NCBI GenBank assembly: GCA_029783825.1
Contig: JAREIK010010529.1
Coordinates: 83,424-147,423 of the forward strand
Direction of reading: 5' to 3'
DNA: 64,000 bases
Source of the DNA: Sapria himalayana
Taxonomy: Eukaryota; Streptophyta; Magnoliopsida; Malpighiales; Rafflesiaceae
Positions 26,770-40,629 of this stretch are shown piece after piece. The stretch's first letter is position 1, and the number at the start of each line of letters is the position of its first letter. The translations under genes were made by a program, and so were the position numbers. Under the pieces are notes generated by a model, which was not told where the DNA came from, ran no database searches, and saw only the letters and a program-made list of their open reading frames with translations.

Positions 26770-29700
26770 AGTCTATCTATCTATCTTTCATCCATCTATT
26801 TATCTATATTTTTATCTATATATTTGTCAATCTATTTGTCAATTTATCTATCTATGTGTGTCTATCTTTCTATCTATATATCTATTTCTCCATCTGTCAA
26901 TTAATCTATCTATCTATCTATGTTTCTATCTATGTATCTGTCTTTTTATCTGTTTAATAATCTATCAATCTATCAATCTTTATATCTATCTATCTGTCTG
27001 TCTGTTTGTTTGTGTGATTGTATATATATATATATATATATGTCTATCCATCTTTTTGTATATCTATCTGTGTAGCTGTATATTTATCTATTTGTCTATC
27101 TATTTATTTATATATATGTCAATCAATCAATCTATTTGTTTATCTATATGTCTATCTATATGTCTAACTATCTGTCTATCTATATGTCTAACTATCTATC
27201 TATCTTTTTATCTATCTATCTATCTATCTATCTATCTGTCTGTCTGGCTATCTATATGTCAATCAATTGATATATCTATTTGTCTATGTATATGTAAATC
27301 TATAAATAAATCTATCTATCTATATATCTATCTAATATATATCTATTTGTCTATCAATTTGACTTTCTATTTATCTATTTATCTTTAAATCTTTCTATCT
27401 ATCAATCTATGTATCTATATATGTATGCATGTATCTATCTGTCTAATAATCTCTCAATCTATAAATCATTATATTTGTATCTATCTATCTATCGATCTAT
27501 AATTGAACTATTTGTCTATCAATCTATCTATCATTTTATCTATCAATCTTTCTACCAATTCATCTATCAATCTTTATATCAATCAATCAATCAATCTATT
27601 TATCTTTATATCTAAAAATATATTTATCAATCTGTCTATTTATCTATCTATCAATCTTTTTTAATTTATATATTTCTATATGTGTGTCAATCTATCTATC
27701 TATTTATCTATATATCTATCTGTAAATCTGTCTGTCTACCTATCTTTATATCTATCTATCTATAAGTCTATCTATCTATCTATTTATCTCTCTATCTATT
27801 TGTCTATCTATTTGTTTATAGATCTATCAATCTATATGTCTATCTATCTGTCTATTTAGCTCTCTGTCTATCTGTCTATCTATCTTTTTATCTATTTGTC
27901 TATCTATTTGTCTTCCTATATGTATATCTATATGTTTATCTATCTGTCTATCTTTCTATCTATATTTTTTGTTATCTATTTATATATCTAAGTGTCTATC
28001 TATCTATATATCAGTAAGTCTATCCATGTGTCTATCTATCTATCTATCTATCTATCTCTCTATCTATATATCTGTCTATCTCTCTCACTCACTCTATCTA
28101 TCTATTTATCTATATGTCTATCTTTTAATCAATCAATATATCCATCAGTCTATCTATATATCTATCTATCAATCAATCAATCTATCTATCTATTTGTTAA
28201 TGTATTATCTATCATTATATCATATATCTATCTTTTTATCTAACTATTTGTAAATCTATCTATTAAATAATCTTTCTATCTATCATCTATCTATCTAGTA
28301 ATCTGATTATCTATTTATTTATTTATTTGTCTTAATATATGTTTTTATATATCTATCTATCTTTTTATCTATCTATATATTTGTCTATCTATATATCTCT
28401 CTAAATGTCTATCTACCTGCCTATCTATCTATCTATCAATTTGTATATCAATCTATCAATCAACCAATCTATCTATCAAACTATCTCTGAATATATCTAT
28501 CAATTTATCGATTATATGTCTCTCTATCTATCTATCTATTTGCCTATAATTATATATATCTAGCTGTCTATATTTTTATTTATCAATATATCAATCTATC
28601 TATCAATTTATTTATCTATTCATATATCTATTTAACTATTCGTCTATCTATATGTCTATCTATCTATATATCTTTATATCTATATAAATGTCTATGTAAT
28701 TGTAATTTATCTATCAATCTATCTATTTATCTATCTATCTATCTAACTGTCTTTCTATTTATATTTCTATCTATTTATCTATCTGTCTATTTATCTATTT
28801 TTGTATCAATCTATGTATCTATCAGTCTATCTATTGGTTTATGTATCTACCTATTTATCTATTTATCTAACTATCTATGTGTTTATCTTTCTTTATAACT
28901 ATATGTCTATCCATCTATCTCTCTATTTATCTATATATCTTTCTATCAATCATTCAATCAATCTGTCAATCTAATTGTTTGTCTATCTAAGTATTTTTCT
29001 TTCTTTTTATCTATCTATCTATCTATCTACTATTTATCTTTATGTTAATCTATCTATCTATCCATCTATCTATATATTTGACTATTTTCCATCTATCTAT
29101 CTGTCTATCTATCTCTCTACTTTTTTGTTTATCTATCTATTTATCTATTTCTCTATCTATATTTTTATCTATCTATTTTTCCATCTATCTATCCAATTGT
29201 ATTTCATTATATTTGTCTATCTATGTATCTATATGTCTATCTATTCATCAATCTATTTGTCTATCTATCTTTCTATCTATTTACCTATCTCTCTATTTAT
29301 CTATTTGTCTATCTATAGGTCTATCTATCTATCAATTTGTCCATATCTCTTTATCTATCTATCTATCTATTTGTCTATCTATTTTTTGTCTATCTATCTG
29401 TCTATTTATGTGTTTCTATCTATCGATTTATAAGTCTATCTAACAATCAATCTATTTGTCGATCTATATTCTTATTTATTTGCCCATCTATCTATCTATC
29501 TACCTATCTTTATATATATATATATATGTGTATGTGTGTGTCTATTTATCCATCGCTATCAATCTATTTGTGTCTAAATTTTTATTTATCTATCTGTCTA
29601 TCTATTTATCTATTTATCTATCTGTGTGTCTGTTTGTCTATCTATGTATCTATCTTTCTATTTGTGTATCTATCTATCTATCTATTTCTCTATCTATATG

Positions 29701-30201
29701 TCTATTTATCTATCTATTTGTCAGTTTATCGATCGATCTATCCATCCATCTATCTATTTATCTATAAATTTATCAATCTTTCTATCAATCCATGCATCTA
29801 TCTATCTAAATAACTATCTATCTCTCTTTATATAAATCTAATTATCAATCTATCTATTTATTTGTCTTTCTTTTTTTTATATCTTTATAACAGTCTATCT
29901 ATCTATCTGTGTGTTTATCTATATATATGCCTCTATGTCCATCTGTTTGTCTTGCTGTTTATCTATTTCTTTATCTTTCTATCTATCTAATTATCTATTT
30001 ACCTATTTATTTATCTATCTATCTATCTATCTATTATTCTTTCTATATATCATTCTATATTTCTATCTATTTATCTATCTATCTGTCTGTCTGTCTGTCT
30101 TTCTATTTGTCTGTTTATCATTTTGCTTATCTTTATGTGTATCAATATGTTTTTCTATCTATCTAAATATCTATATATCTATCTATATATGTGTCAATCA
30201 A

Positions 30202-30203
<2 letters not shown>

Positions 30204-30242
<39 letters not shown>
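30204..30242. repeat. (TA)n run in the array
   Basis: About 39 bases of pure TA between CTAT-type blocks. Another run of similar type lies at 30491-30514. Confidence 0.9.
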
Positions 30243-30244
<2 letters not shown>

Positions 30245-30485
30245 GTCTATCTATCTGTCTATCTATTTATCTATCTATATATTTGTCTATCTATTTATCT
30301 CTTTGTCTATCTATCTTTCTATTTTTCTATCTATCTGTCTGTCTATCTATATATCTTTCTATATTTATAGTTATCTATATATTTATCTATCTATAGATCT
30401 ATATGTCTATCATTCTATCTTTTTATCTATCTCTCTATCTATCTGTCTTTTTATCTGTCTATCTATCTATCTATTTATCTATCTG

Positions 30486-30516
<31 letters not shown>

Positions 30517-31113
30517 CTTTCTTTCTTTCTTACTAATTATTTGTATATATTTCAATCTATATGCCTATCTATATATTTCTATCTATCTATCTATCTACCT
30601 ATCTATTTGTCTATCTATTTCTCTATCTATCTATCTATCTATCTATCTATCGGCCTGTCTTTCTATTTATCTATGTATGTATCTATATTTCTATTTATAT
30701 ATTTGTTTAATTTTTGTCTAATAATATATCGATCTATCTCTCTATTTATCTATCTATCTATTTTTCTATAAATTAATTAATCTATTAGTCTATCAATCTG
30801 CTTATCAATTTGTCTATCAATCTATCTATCAATCTGTTTATCAATCTTTCTATTAATTCAACTATTTATCGATCTATGTATCTGTGTATCTATCTATTTT
30901 TCTTTCTATCTTTTTATCTGTTTGTCTAATTAAGTGTATGTTTGTCCATATATCTATCAATCTGTCTGTATATTAGTCTTTTTTTTCTATCTATTTGCCA
31001 TTCTGTCTATCTATCTATTTATATATCTACCTACCTATCTATTTATTTATCTATGTATCTATATTTCTATCTATCTGTCTGTCTATGTATCTCACTATCT
31101 ATCTTTCTATTTA

Positions 31114-31114
<1 letters not shown>

Positions 31115-31148
<34 letters not shown>

Positions 31149-31162
31149 GTGTGTGTGTGTGT
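31115..31162. repeat. (TA)n followed by (TG)n in the array
   Basis: About 30 bases of TA followed by TTTG and about 17 bases of TG. This repeats the TA-to-TG order seen at 19215-19295. Confidence 0.9.
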
Positions 31163-32000
31163 TTCTATTTATTTATCTATCTATTTGTCTATCTTTCTGT
31201 CTTTTTATCTATCTATTTGTCTATTTATTTTATATATATGTATCTATCTATCTATCTGTCTGTCTGTCTATTTAATTGTCTATCTATCTAACTATCTATA
31301 TGTCTATCTATTTTTCTATCTATCTCTCTATCTATATCTATCTATCTTTTTGTCTATTTATTTGACTATCTATCTGTCTATCTATTTGTCTTTCGTCTTT
31401 ATATTTGACTTTCTATTTATTAATCTATCTATATATCTATCTCTTTATCTATCTATTTATTTATCTATATGTCTTTATATCTATCAATCTAATTGTCTAT
31501 CTATCTATCTATATATCTATAAAGCTTTCTGCCTATCTATATGTCTATCTATCTATGTATCGATTTGTCTTTCGGTCTATCTATCTAATTATCTTTGTTT
31601 CTATTTATCTTACTATCTAATCTGTCTAAATATCTATATATCTTTATCTTTATCTATCTAGTCTATCTATTTATCTATCTATATGTCTATCTATCTATCG
31701 ATTTATCTTTCAAATAACCTATCGATCTCTTTTTCTCTCTATTTGTTTATCTTTCTATCTCTCTATCTTTCTATCTATCAATCTCTCTATCTATATGACT
31801 ATCAATCTATCTATCAATTTGTCTATCAATATCTTTATCAATCTGTCTATCAATTTGTTAATCAATTTGTCTATCAATCATTATATTAATCCGTCTATCT
31901 ATTTGTGTTTCTATCTATCTATTAGTCTATCTTTTTGTAGTCTATCTTTCTATTAATATATTAGTCTATTAATCATTATATTGTTTCTATCAATATTTTT

Positions 32001-33450
32001 TTTCTTATATGGTTATTATTTTTTTTCCATACAATTAACGAAACTTTAATTAAATGAATTAAAAATTTTTTTTATGGATTTGATCATTTAAACTTTGGTT
32101 GTTGACTTTGTTTTTGTAATAAAAGAAGTAAATTTATGATAATTTTTGTGTAATGTATTATAACAGTTAGTAGTTATTTTTTTTTGTGAAACAATTATTT
32201 ATAAAATAATAATTATATAATATAATAAATATGAAAATAATAACAATAAAACAAATATAAATAAATATAAAAGTATTACTAAAAAATAAAATCTTTATTA
32301 CAAAATGTAAAATTTTTTTATAGACCATATTATTTCTATTTACAAAATATAAATGGAAATAATTATACAACATGCCATAGACCATTTTTATATTTTTAAT
32401 ATAGCTTTGATATCATTACTTTTTCCAATACAAAGCCCTCTTTATTTTAGATCCACAACTTCAGAATTTTGAGCTTCCCTAAATCACTTTATTTTATTTT
32501 TTTGTGAAATCTTCTGAGTAACTTTAAACTAAACTTTAAATATTATTCTCTTCAGCTTTTTTAGATAGTAGCCTAAATTTCCCAAGCCGTTCCAATCCAA
32601 TGTAATTGCTACATATAACTGCCAACCATCATCACCCCACCACCATCCATCACCATCACCTTCAATCACCTCCATCAGCATTACCACCCTCATTTTCTTC
32701 TATTTTGCTCAGAAAAGTCTCGTGTATTGCTTGCAAAAACTCCAGTGCTACCTAAAATCATAGCAGCAATTTGGGTTGTTACCAGAATCGTTGATGTCTA
32801 ACTCTGACTTGGTTGATGATTTTATTTTGCTGGTTTATTGTTCTTCTTTTTAAATCTTCTGCATAAGTATTAAGGCAAGGAACATTACCAAACTGATTTT
32901 TCTCTCCCTCATGTAGCTTAATTAATTCTTGAGAGGAAGGGCCTTCATGGATAGAACCCTCAATTGAAATTAGCATTGATACATTGTGACTAGTTTATGT
33001 GTTTAGCTTTTAACAATTAGTTGTATGCATGAAAGTATTTCATTTTAAGTTGTTACTACATGGACTAAAAATTAAACTACACCATTATATCAATGGCAAA
33101 TTTATTTTTATTAATATGACATGTTGAAATCAGGTTAATATATATGTATGATTACAAAATGAAGTTATATTATATATCTTGAATTCAAAATTAGGTTATA
33201 AGTTGTTAAAGGTTCAACAATACAAAGTTTAATGATTTGTTCTTCTAAAGCTTATTAGATTATATATATTTTTAATCAGGTTATTGTTTGTTTTACATAT
33301 ATGTTATATTATAATTATTTTATAAGGTTGCAAGCAAAAATTTTCTTCCATTTATTTTTATATGGAGCTAAAAAATTTTATTGTTGGATTCTTGAAGTAC
33401 TGTAGGCATAAAGATAGGACTTCATATAGACAATAGAGAAAATAAGACCA
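32001..33450. other. AT-rich DNA between the array and element 2
   Basis: No complete gene is seen. A CCACCATCCATCACCATCACC-type low-complexity patch lies near 32635-32680. The last few hundred bases should include the 5' end of CACTA element 2, but I found no CACTACAAG terminus, so that end is lost or degraded. Confidence 0.5.
32779..32976 (-). pseudogene. Unrecognised 65-codon frame, possible gene remnant
   Basis: The minus-strand frame starts MLISIEGS and is rich in charged and polar residues (QELIKLHEGEKNQFG, AEDLKRRTINQQNKI). Its composition looks more like real protein than the low-complexity frames nearby. The translation continues beyond the stop with shifted but protein-like stretches toward 32690. 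I do not recognise the family. It may be a remnant of a transposon-encoded or host protein, or a chance frame. Confidence 0.25.
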
Positions 33451-36400
33451 AATCGATAGTGGATTGATTATCGGATGAAAGATGGTGCATATACTATGGA
33501 GTTCGAAAAGGACATCGAGGGATTCATTAATTTTTCACTGAGGCACCTAGAATTGATGGACCAGAGTAGGATTCAAGATCCATGCGATCATCATAAGTGT
33601 CAGATTTTAATTTTAAAGAGGTGAATACTATGAGATATCATCTAGCACAGTATAGATTTGTTCGTGAATATTATAATTGGTATCTACATGGTAAGCCTAT
33701 CGAGTAAGATACTGGGGAATTCGATGTCAATTACAAAGAAGTCATAGACTTAGGATTTGTCAATCCTCAACCATACAATGCTTTTGATACAATGCTTTTG
33801 ATACAATGCTAATTGATGTTGCTACCCTTGCTTTAATCCTAATGTTATTGAAGAGGACCCGAACCCAACAGCTACAAAATTATATGAAATGCTGAATGCA
33901 ACTGATTAAGAGATCTGGCCTGGCAATAGATATCATTCAAAGTTATCTGCTATTGTGATTGAACATTAAATCTAAACACTATTTATCTAAACGTGCTTAT
34001 GATGATATTTTTCAATAGATATCCAAGTTACTACCACCAGACAATGTGATGATTGATAGCTTCTACAGCACCAAAAAATTAGTTCAGGGTTTGGGTCTAC
34101 CAGTAGAAAAGATTCATTATTGCATTAATGGTTGCATGATATACAGAGGTGAAGATGGTGAACTTGCAAGTTGCACGTTTTGTCGCCATTCCCATTTCAG
34201 TCGACCAATGCATGGATCTCATAAGCAGAAAACAAATGTTCCTTATAAAAAAATGTACTACTTTCCCTTGGCTCCTCGATTATAGAGATTGTTTGCATCT
34301 AATGCCACAGCTAAAGAAATGAGGTTGATTGCTGAGCATGAGTCTGAAGATGGGGTTATGCATCATTGTTCGGACTCTGAAGCTTAGAAATATTTCAATT
34401 AAACTCATCCTGATTTTGCAGCTGTAAGTCAAAATATTCGACTAGGTTATTCCACTGATGGCTTTAATCCATTTGGTCAATCCGGACAATAATATTTTTC
34501 ATGGCTGGTTATATTGAAGCCATACAATTTTCGCTATTGGATGTGCATTAAAGATTAATATATGCTTTTATATATAATTGTGCCAGGGCCAAAGAATCCA
34601 TAGGGAAAGTTGGATGTTTTCTTACAACCTTTAATTGCAGAGTTGAAAACATTATGGGAGGTGGGGGTATGTACATATGACATTTCAAAGAAGCATAATT
34701 TTTAAATGAAGGCTGCTCTAATGTGGAAAATTAGTGATTTTCCCGTATACTCAATGTTGTTGAGATGGAGTAATATTGGGAAGCTTGCTTGTCCTCATTG
34801 CATGGAAGATTAATATGCATTTACATTGAGCAAAGGGGGCAAGACATCATGGTTTGACAATCATGATAAGTTCTTACCAAGACATCATCAATTTCGAAGG
34901 AATAGAAATTCTTTTTTGAAGGGTAAAATAGTTGGAAAAGTTGCACCACATGTCTGATCAGGAGAGGAAATATTAGTGCAAATTGAGCAATTAGGGTTGA
35001 AGAAAGTGATAGAAACTGATGTTGAGTCCCCGAATGCTTGTATTTTCAAGAGTTACGAATGTGGATGGAAGAAAAGAAGCATTTTTTGGAATTTACCTTA
35101 TTGGAGTACAAACCTTATTCGACATAATCGAGATGTCATGCATATTGAAAAAAATATCATTGATAATGTCTTCAATACTGTTATGAATGTTGAAAAAAAA
35201 ACAAAAGACAATGCAAAGTCTAGGGATGGAATAAAAGAGTTTTGTCGACGAGTAGAGTTGTACCAAAATGAGAGCACAGGTAAATGTCCAAAAGCAACTT
35301 ATACTTTGGATAAGTTAGGGAAAAAAATTCTGTGAATGGTTGAAAGAACTTTGATTTCTTGATGGGTATGCCTCGAACATGGCAAGATGTGTTGATATGA
35401 ATAAGCTCAAATTATTTAGCATGAAAAACCATGATTACCACGTGTTTATGCAAAGGCTAATTCCAATAGCATTTTGTGAACTATTGCCAAAGAATGTGTG
35501 GTCATCTTTGACAGAGATGAGTAACTTTTTTTAAAGACCTTACATCTATAATAATAATAATAGTGGAAGACATGAGGCGACTTGAAGATGAAATTCCTAT
35601 TATTATCTGTAGGCTTGAGCGTATATTACCTCCAAGTTTTTTTGATTGTATGGAGCATCTCCCCATTCATTTGACATATGAAACAAGGATAGCAGGTCAT
35701 GTTCAATACCAATGAATGTACCCATTTGAGAGGTTAGCACAAAAAATACTCATATGAATTTGATGTGTCAATCTAATTTAAAATGACATAATATTTTATG
35801 TAGCTTGAAAAAGATTATCTTTAGGTACATTCGAAGGTTGAAAAATAATGTGTGGAATAAAGAAAAAGTTGAAGGTTCTATATACAATGCATATTTGGTT
35901 GAGGAGACATCTTCATTTTGTGCTCATTATTTTGAGCCATATGTCAATACAAGATATCGAAGAGTGCCACGAAATCTAATTGTCATTGATAGAGATGAAA
36001 CTCAAGAACATGAGGGGATGCTTTCCATATTTAAGCAACGGGGTAGAGCATTTGGCAATGAATAATTTCAATATCTTACTCCGAATGAATATCATGGATC
36101 TCGCACGTATATTCTATTGAATTGTGAAGAAGTAAAGCCCTATATTTAGTAAGTATTTAAAATTCATAAAGAAATGATTGAAAACTAATTTATATATGCA
36201 AAATTGTTTATGTATTTGTTGAAACTAATGGTCATTTGCTATAGACTATTTGTTGCTAGATTAAGAGAACATCAACCATATGTTGAAGAAGCCGTAGTTG
36301 ATTCTAAACTTGATAAAGACTTTGTATCTTGGTTTGAGGTACATATGAGTAATAAAAATTCAACTCTATATATATATAAATATAAATATAAATATAAATA

Positions 36401-37252
36401 TAAATATAAATATAAATATAAATATAAATAAATAAATAAATATATATATATATGTATTGTTGGATTTAGTTACCCATAATTATTATAACTTTCAATTTTT
36501 TTATGGGCTCATGATCCTATTTCAAATATCTCCAGCCAATTCATAAAGGACCTTTATGAGGTGTTAAGGTGATTCCTAGATATTATGTGAATGGATATAA
36601 GTTTCACACATTGGGACATTGATCAAATAAAGCAACCATGAATAGTGGAGTGTGCAAAAAGGGTTCTAATTTTAGTGCAATAGAATTGGACTTTTATGGT
36701 CAACTAATGAAGGTTTTACAGTTGGAATACCTTGCATTAATACGGAAGAGAGTCATATTATTCAATTGTCAGTGGTTTGATCTGAATAAAGTATAGGTAC
36801 AAGAAGTTTCCATGAGTATAAGCTTGTAGATGTGAACCACACAAGAAGATTCAATAGATATGAACCATTTATTCTTGCAGAGCAAGAAATGCAGGTCTAT
36901 TATGCATCTTATCCAAGTACAAGAAAAAACATGTGTAATTGGTGGGTTGTTTGCATGATAAAAGTTTGAGGGGTCATGGAAGTAGCTGAGACATCAAAAA
37001 TTTTGCTATTAAATATAGGAGCATTTCAAAAGGATGTCATCAAAACCCATTATATTGATATTGTAGCAGAAAAAAGAACCTAAATCATTAGTTGATCACA
37101 ATTATCCTTTTGTAGATATTGAGGATATAGAACTTCAAGAAAATGAGGAGGTGGAACTAGAAATAGAGTCAGATGAAGAATATGAAAAAATAGACGATGA
37201 TGATGATGATAATGTGACAATATTGAAGATTAAAGTCTTTATATTATTGTGA
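33451..37252 (+). pseudogene. TNP2-type CACTA transposase pseudogene (element 2)
   Basis: The transposase-associated domain (about 33451-33760) shows MKDGAYTMEFEKDIEGF, CDHHKC and YNWYLHGKP. The TNP2 core (about 33900-35340) shows EIWPGNRYHSKLSAI (after a stop), NGCMIYRGEDGELASCTFC, LGYSTDGFNPFGQSGQ and CPHCMED. DUF4218 (about 35345-36150) shows MNKLKLFSMKNHDYHVFMQR and KVEGSIYNAYLVEETSSFC. DUF4216 (about 36570-36790) shows PRYYVNGYKFHTLGH and NKATMNSGVC. An Asp/Glu-rich tail ends near 37252. The start codon is not visible: AAT stands where ATG is expected before CGATAGTGG. At least ten in-frame stops occur, most at positions where Gln, Trp or Arg is expected. An intron with a TATAAA repeat separates DUF4218 from DUF4216. 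It is clearly non-functional; open pieces at 34046-34285, 34976-35335 and 35805-36065 are fragments of this one gene. Confidence 0.88.
36366..36452. repeat. (TATAAA)n microsatellite in a transposase intron
   Basis: About ten TATAAA-type hexamers followed by AATA and TA repeats. It lies between the DUF4218 and DUF4216 exons, so it also inflates the open frame that begins at 36204. Confidence 0.95.
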
Positions 37253-37380
37253 CCTTATGAATATATTTATAATATTGTTTTCAATTACTAGTATTTTTTT
37301 CTTTCATATGTATGTACCCACCGTAGGCATGTTCATTATAAATGTGTTATTTTGTAATTATGTTCATTGAAGGTAGAGAG

Positions 37381-40300
37381 ATGGCCATTCAGCAAGGAGC
37401 TGAGTTAATCCTGGAGGTCGAGGGGCAACTGAACTATCTGCACCAGCCATCCTACCTACAAGCACTGCCCCGCCAGCTTTAGGTTTGACACCTACCTTCA
37501 ATGTGGAGAACTTACCACAACCTACCTCACAGATGGATCTGGAATCTTCTACCACATCAACACTAGCTAGGTCATCAACCACATGTGGTATCACATAGAA
37601 AAAGAATATACAAATAGTTGATAGGGAGACCACATATGCTTAAACTATTTATTATGCCACTTATTGTTTTTTAGTTGGTTGCTATACAAGATAATTTATT
37701 TTCATATGAGATTTAACATTTAATATTCTTTTGTATTTTTTAAAATAGATTTCTTTCAAGTACTTCAATGGACATTACTAAGATTTTCAAGCATAGACTA
37801 GAAAAGGAGGGTACAACATGAAGGTTGGTGCCTGCCAATACTAAGGAGTTCTATTGTGACGAATTTAAGGTATTTCATATGTACTTGTTCACTTGTTACC
37901 ATTGCACACTTGACAAGATTCTTTTAATGTATTTATGTAAACTAACTGTTGTTTTGTTGGGTTGTTGCATGTATATGATTCACCTTTCAAATGTGGTTAA
38001 AGTGTACGTGTTTGATGATGATGGAATTTTTGTTTTTGTTTTTTGCAGCCAAAGTTATGTTAGTATTGCTGTAACAATGAAACTTTTGTTTCATTAATTA
38101 CAACTTTTTTTTATTCTTAAAGTCTTCCTTTTTATTCGGAATATCTTTGTTAGATTGGGTTCATTATGATAGTTTTTTTTTCCTTTTTAAAGAGATGTTT
38201 GGCCACAACGTTTATCTGTCATCATTCCTTTAGCTACCAAAACTTTTTCTAGAAACTTCTTGTTCTATATTTTGTGAGAAACTTGTTGCAACTGATAGGA
38301 TTTCATTTTGGGTAGAGTATGATTTGTTCATGTTGGAAGTTGCTTTCTGTGGCTAGCTGGTGTGAAAATTTGTTATGTTTTTGGTTTGATCATGTATTTT
38401 AATGTATATGCTGAGGGCTAAGTTACTGGTGCTTTTTGTGGAACCTTATGTTCAAATAGTAGCAAGATATGTGATGTTACGGCTTCTTTGGTCCACAAAA
38501 AAAGTTCAAATTAGTAGGTAGATATCAGTAAAAAAAACTCAATTGCCATGTGTGTTTTGTATTATATTTATTAGATAAATTAGTAAGAAATTTTACATCA
38601 ATGTGGATAATAATTTAGATTAGATTATTTTAAAAGGAGGGGTGCATATTATTTCTAGTCCAAATGGTAAAAAAGGGAAAAAATGGTGAGGACACTTGAG
38701 GGATAGATGTCTGATTCAATAAGTAAGCTGTCAATTAATGAGGTTAGTTATTGAACTCACCTTTATTGAACCAAATTAATTATGACAAAACAAATGTTAT
38801 GGATATGAAAAACTAGAACATATTAATGTTTAGGAAAAATGTAGCTATAATAGTTGTATATAATGTTTTAGCACTGGGATACATATCAGCCTATGTATGA
38901 TAGAAACTACCCTTCTATTCATCTATTCTAGCATTAAACCTGAAGAAGAAAAAAAATCTTGAAAAAAATATGTTGGTTGGAAAATATTTTGCCATATATA
39001 GGTCATGGAAGAAAGCATACACCTAAATATAAGAACAAAACATTGACTATATTTACATAAAATACATCTTTATCAATATATGTATGCATATAAATTGTTA
39101 ATGAATTGGAATCATAGATAAAGAAAGCATCCTCTACTCTACTCTAACTCGACCTATGCATTTAATTATGGCTAATAACACTTTTGCTTGTTGCTCATAG
39201 AAAATAAATGCTACTTTTTGCTGGCTGAAAAAAATTACTGCTTGTTGCTGGCTGCAAAAAAAAATTGCTGCTTGTACTTTTTAACAAAAAAATATTGCTT
39301 TTTGACAATGGTATATGGGTCTTATTTAAATATGTGTGTATGTATGTGTCCATTAATTTATCATGGATAAATGGATGTTGATGGTGATGGACCCTTTGAT
39401 CTTATTTGTATGTTGATATTGTAAATTGAATGTGACTTTTTTTAGGTTGCTCGGCTACCAGCCTTTATGTTTCTTCCCTCATCATTTTATGGGCATTGCA
39501 AATTGATTATTTATAATTGTTTTGGTTTTTGGTAGCTAAGCTTAAATTAATGTAGTGTAAGTTCAGTTCTGGATAACTAATAATCCATACACATTCTAAA
39601 ATGTACGTGAATAGTCTTTAGTTTCATTTGATACAATATTAAGCAAGTAGCCAATAGGTGGTGTAGTATTCATTTGATAAAATATTGAGAAGCCAATATG
39701 TTGTCTAGGCAATAGAAAGATATAAAATGGTAAAATTTTTATAAACAAAAGCAAAAAGTGACACATATCTTGATAAGGTAACCTGAATGCTTTATGGAGC
39801 TGAACTTGTGTTATGCTTAATAAGATCGCATAACTGTTAGAAAAGAGATTCTATAGATGTTTGATATGATGGTGTAGTATCTAATTTGGATTAGCTCCCT
39901 TTTTCTTTATATTTTTCACATTGGTTGTAGTGGGGTATTAACATGAATAGAACATATTGCTTCCATTTATTATTCCACTTTCTCTTTGAAAGTTATGATG
40001 CATGATGATGTTATTGCTTTTAAAGTTAAAATATTTGATTATTTTTTGATCTATTGGTCTAAGATTAGAGAGAAAATTATTTTAGTAGCAATAGGAGTAA
40101 CTACATCTTTATATTTTAATATTTTTAGCCCCTAGTAATTTGTTCGTGTGCTGCCTACAAAAGAAAAGATCGTTTAAGATCATTCTAACTTGTTAAAATT
40201 GTATTATTTCAAAATCACATTGTGCTACTAGTACTGTATGTTGTTATGCATTTTTATTTGTTGAAATATACATATATATTTTTTTCAGAAAGCATGTAAC

Positions 40301-40594
40301 TAGGATGATTCAAATGATGCATTAGTCAAGAGAATATTGTATAGGGTGACAGAAAAGCGATATGGGGATTGGTTGTGCAAGATGCGAATCGAAGGGAAAA
40401 AGGAAGATAATATACCAGAATATATATGGGAACTAGAGCAACATTGTAATACTCCTAAATATGAAAAGAAATGTGAACAAGCAACTAAAAATTGTTGTAC
40501 AGAAAAGGGAGGACTTGGCACTGGTCTTTCCACACATATAGGTGGCTCTAGATCCACAATTCAACATTGTAATGCTTTGGTAAGAATTTTATGA
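37381..40594 (+). pseudogene. TNPA-like (Ptta/En/Spm) pseudogene of element 2
   Basis: The first exon (about 37381-37620) reads, in the frame one base after the ATG at 37381, a Gly/Pro/Ser/Thr-rich stretch with NPGGRGATELSAP and PTSQMDLESSTTS, so the initiation frame is shifted. The next exon (about 37745-37870) reads DITKIFKHRLEKEGTT and RLVPANTKEFYCDEF, the conserved start of the Ptta/En/Spm domain. After about 2.4 kb without coding signal, an exon at about 40290-40590 reads ALVKRILYRVTEKRYGDW, ending with EKGGLGTGLSTHIGG and SRSTIQHCNAL, a hallmark of this family. Later exons are not found. TNPA-type proteins bind subterminal motifs and assist transposition. The minus-strand frame at 37364-37633 overlaps exon 1 and is a shadow. 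Confidence 0.8.
37880..40280. other. Long non-coding stretch between TNPA-like exons of element 2
   Basis: About 2.4 kb with no recognisable domain. A CTTGTTGCTGGCTG/GCTGCTTGT patch repeats imperfectly at about 39186-39300. It is presumably an enlarged intron or an insertion that has lost its ends. A 90-codon frame at 37825-38097 is mostly the read-through of exon 2. Confidence 0.5.
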
Positions 40595-40629
40595 ATATTT
40601 TTTTAAATAACATTTCCTCATCATCTCCA

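Larger units (their letters stand above)
18921..32000 (+). repeat. Degenerate (CTAT)n array, part C (about 13 kb)
   Basis: The same CTAT-type array resumes after the 16626-18920 segment and runs about 13 kb in one orientation. Common variants are CAAT, CTGT, TTGT, TTTT and CTCT tetramers. (TA)n and (TG)n runs punctuate it. Near 32000 it fades into ordinary AT-rich DNA (CTATCAATATTTTTTTTC). Long Leu-Ser-Ile-Tyr frames occur on the plus strand only, as base composition predicts. Confidence 0.95.

Noticed and set aside
12832..32000. Dozens of long plus-strand open frames reading Leu-Ser-Ile-Tyr repeats, up to 239 codons
   Set aside because: A CTAT repeat has no stop in any frame on this strand. 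The frames overlap each other, have no domain and move to the minus strand exactly where the repeat inverts.
37364..37633. 89-codon minus-strand frame
   Set aside because: Antisense to exon 1 of the TNPA-like gene of element 2, whose plus-strand frame fits the family.
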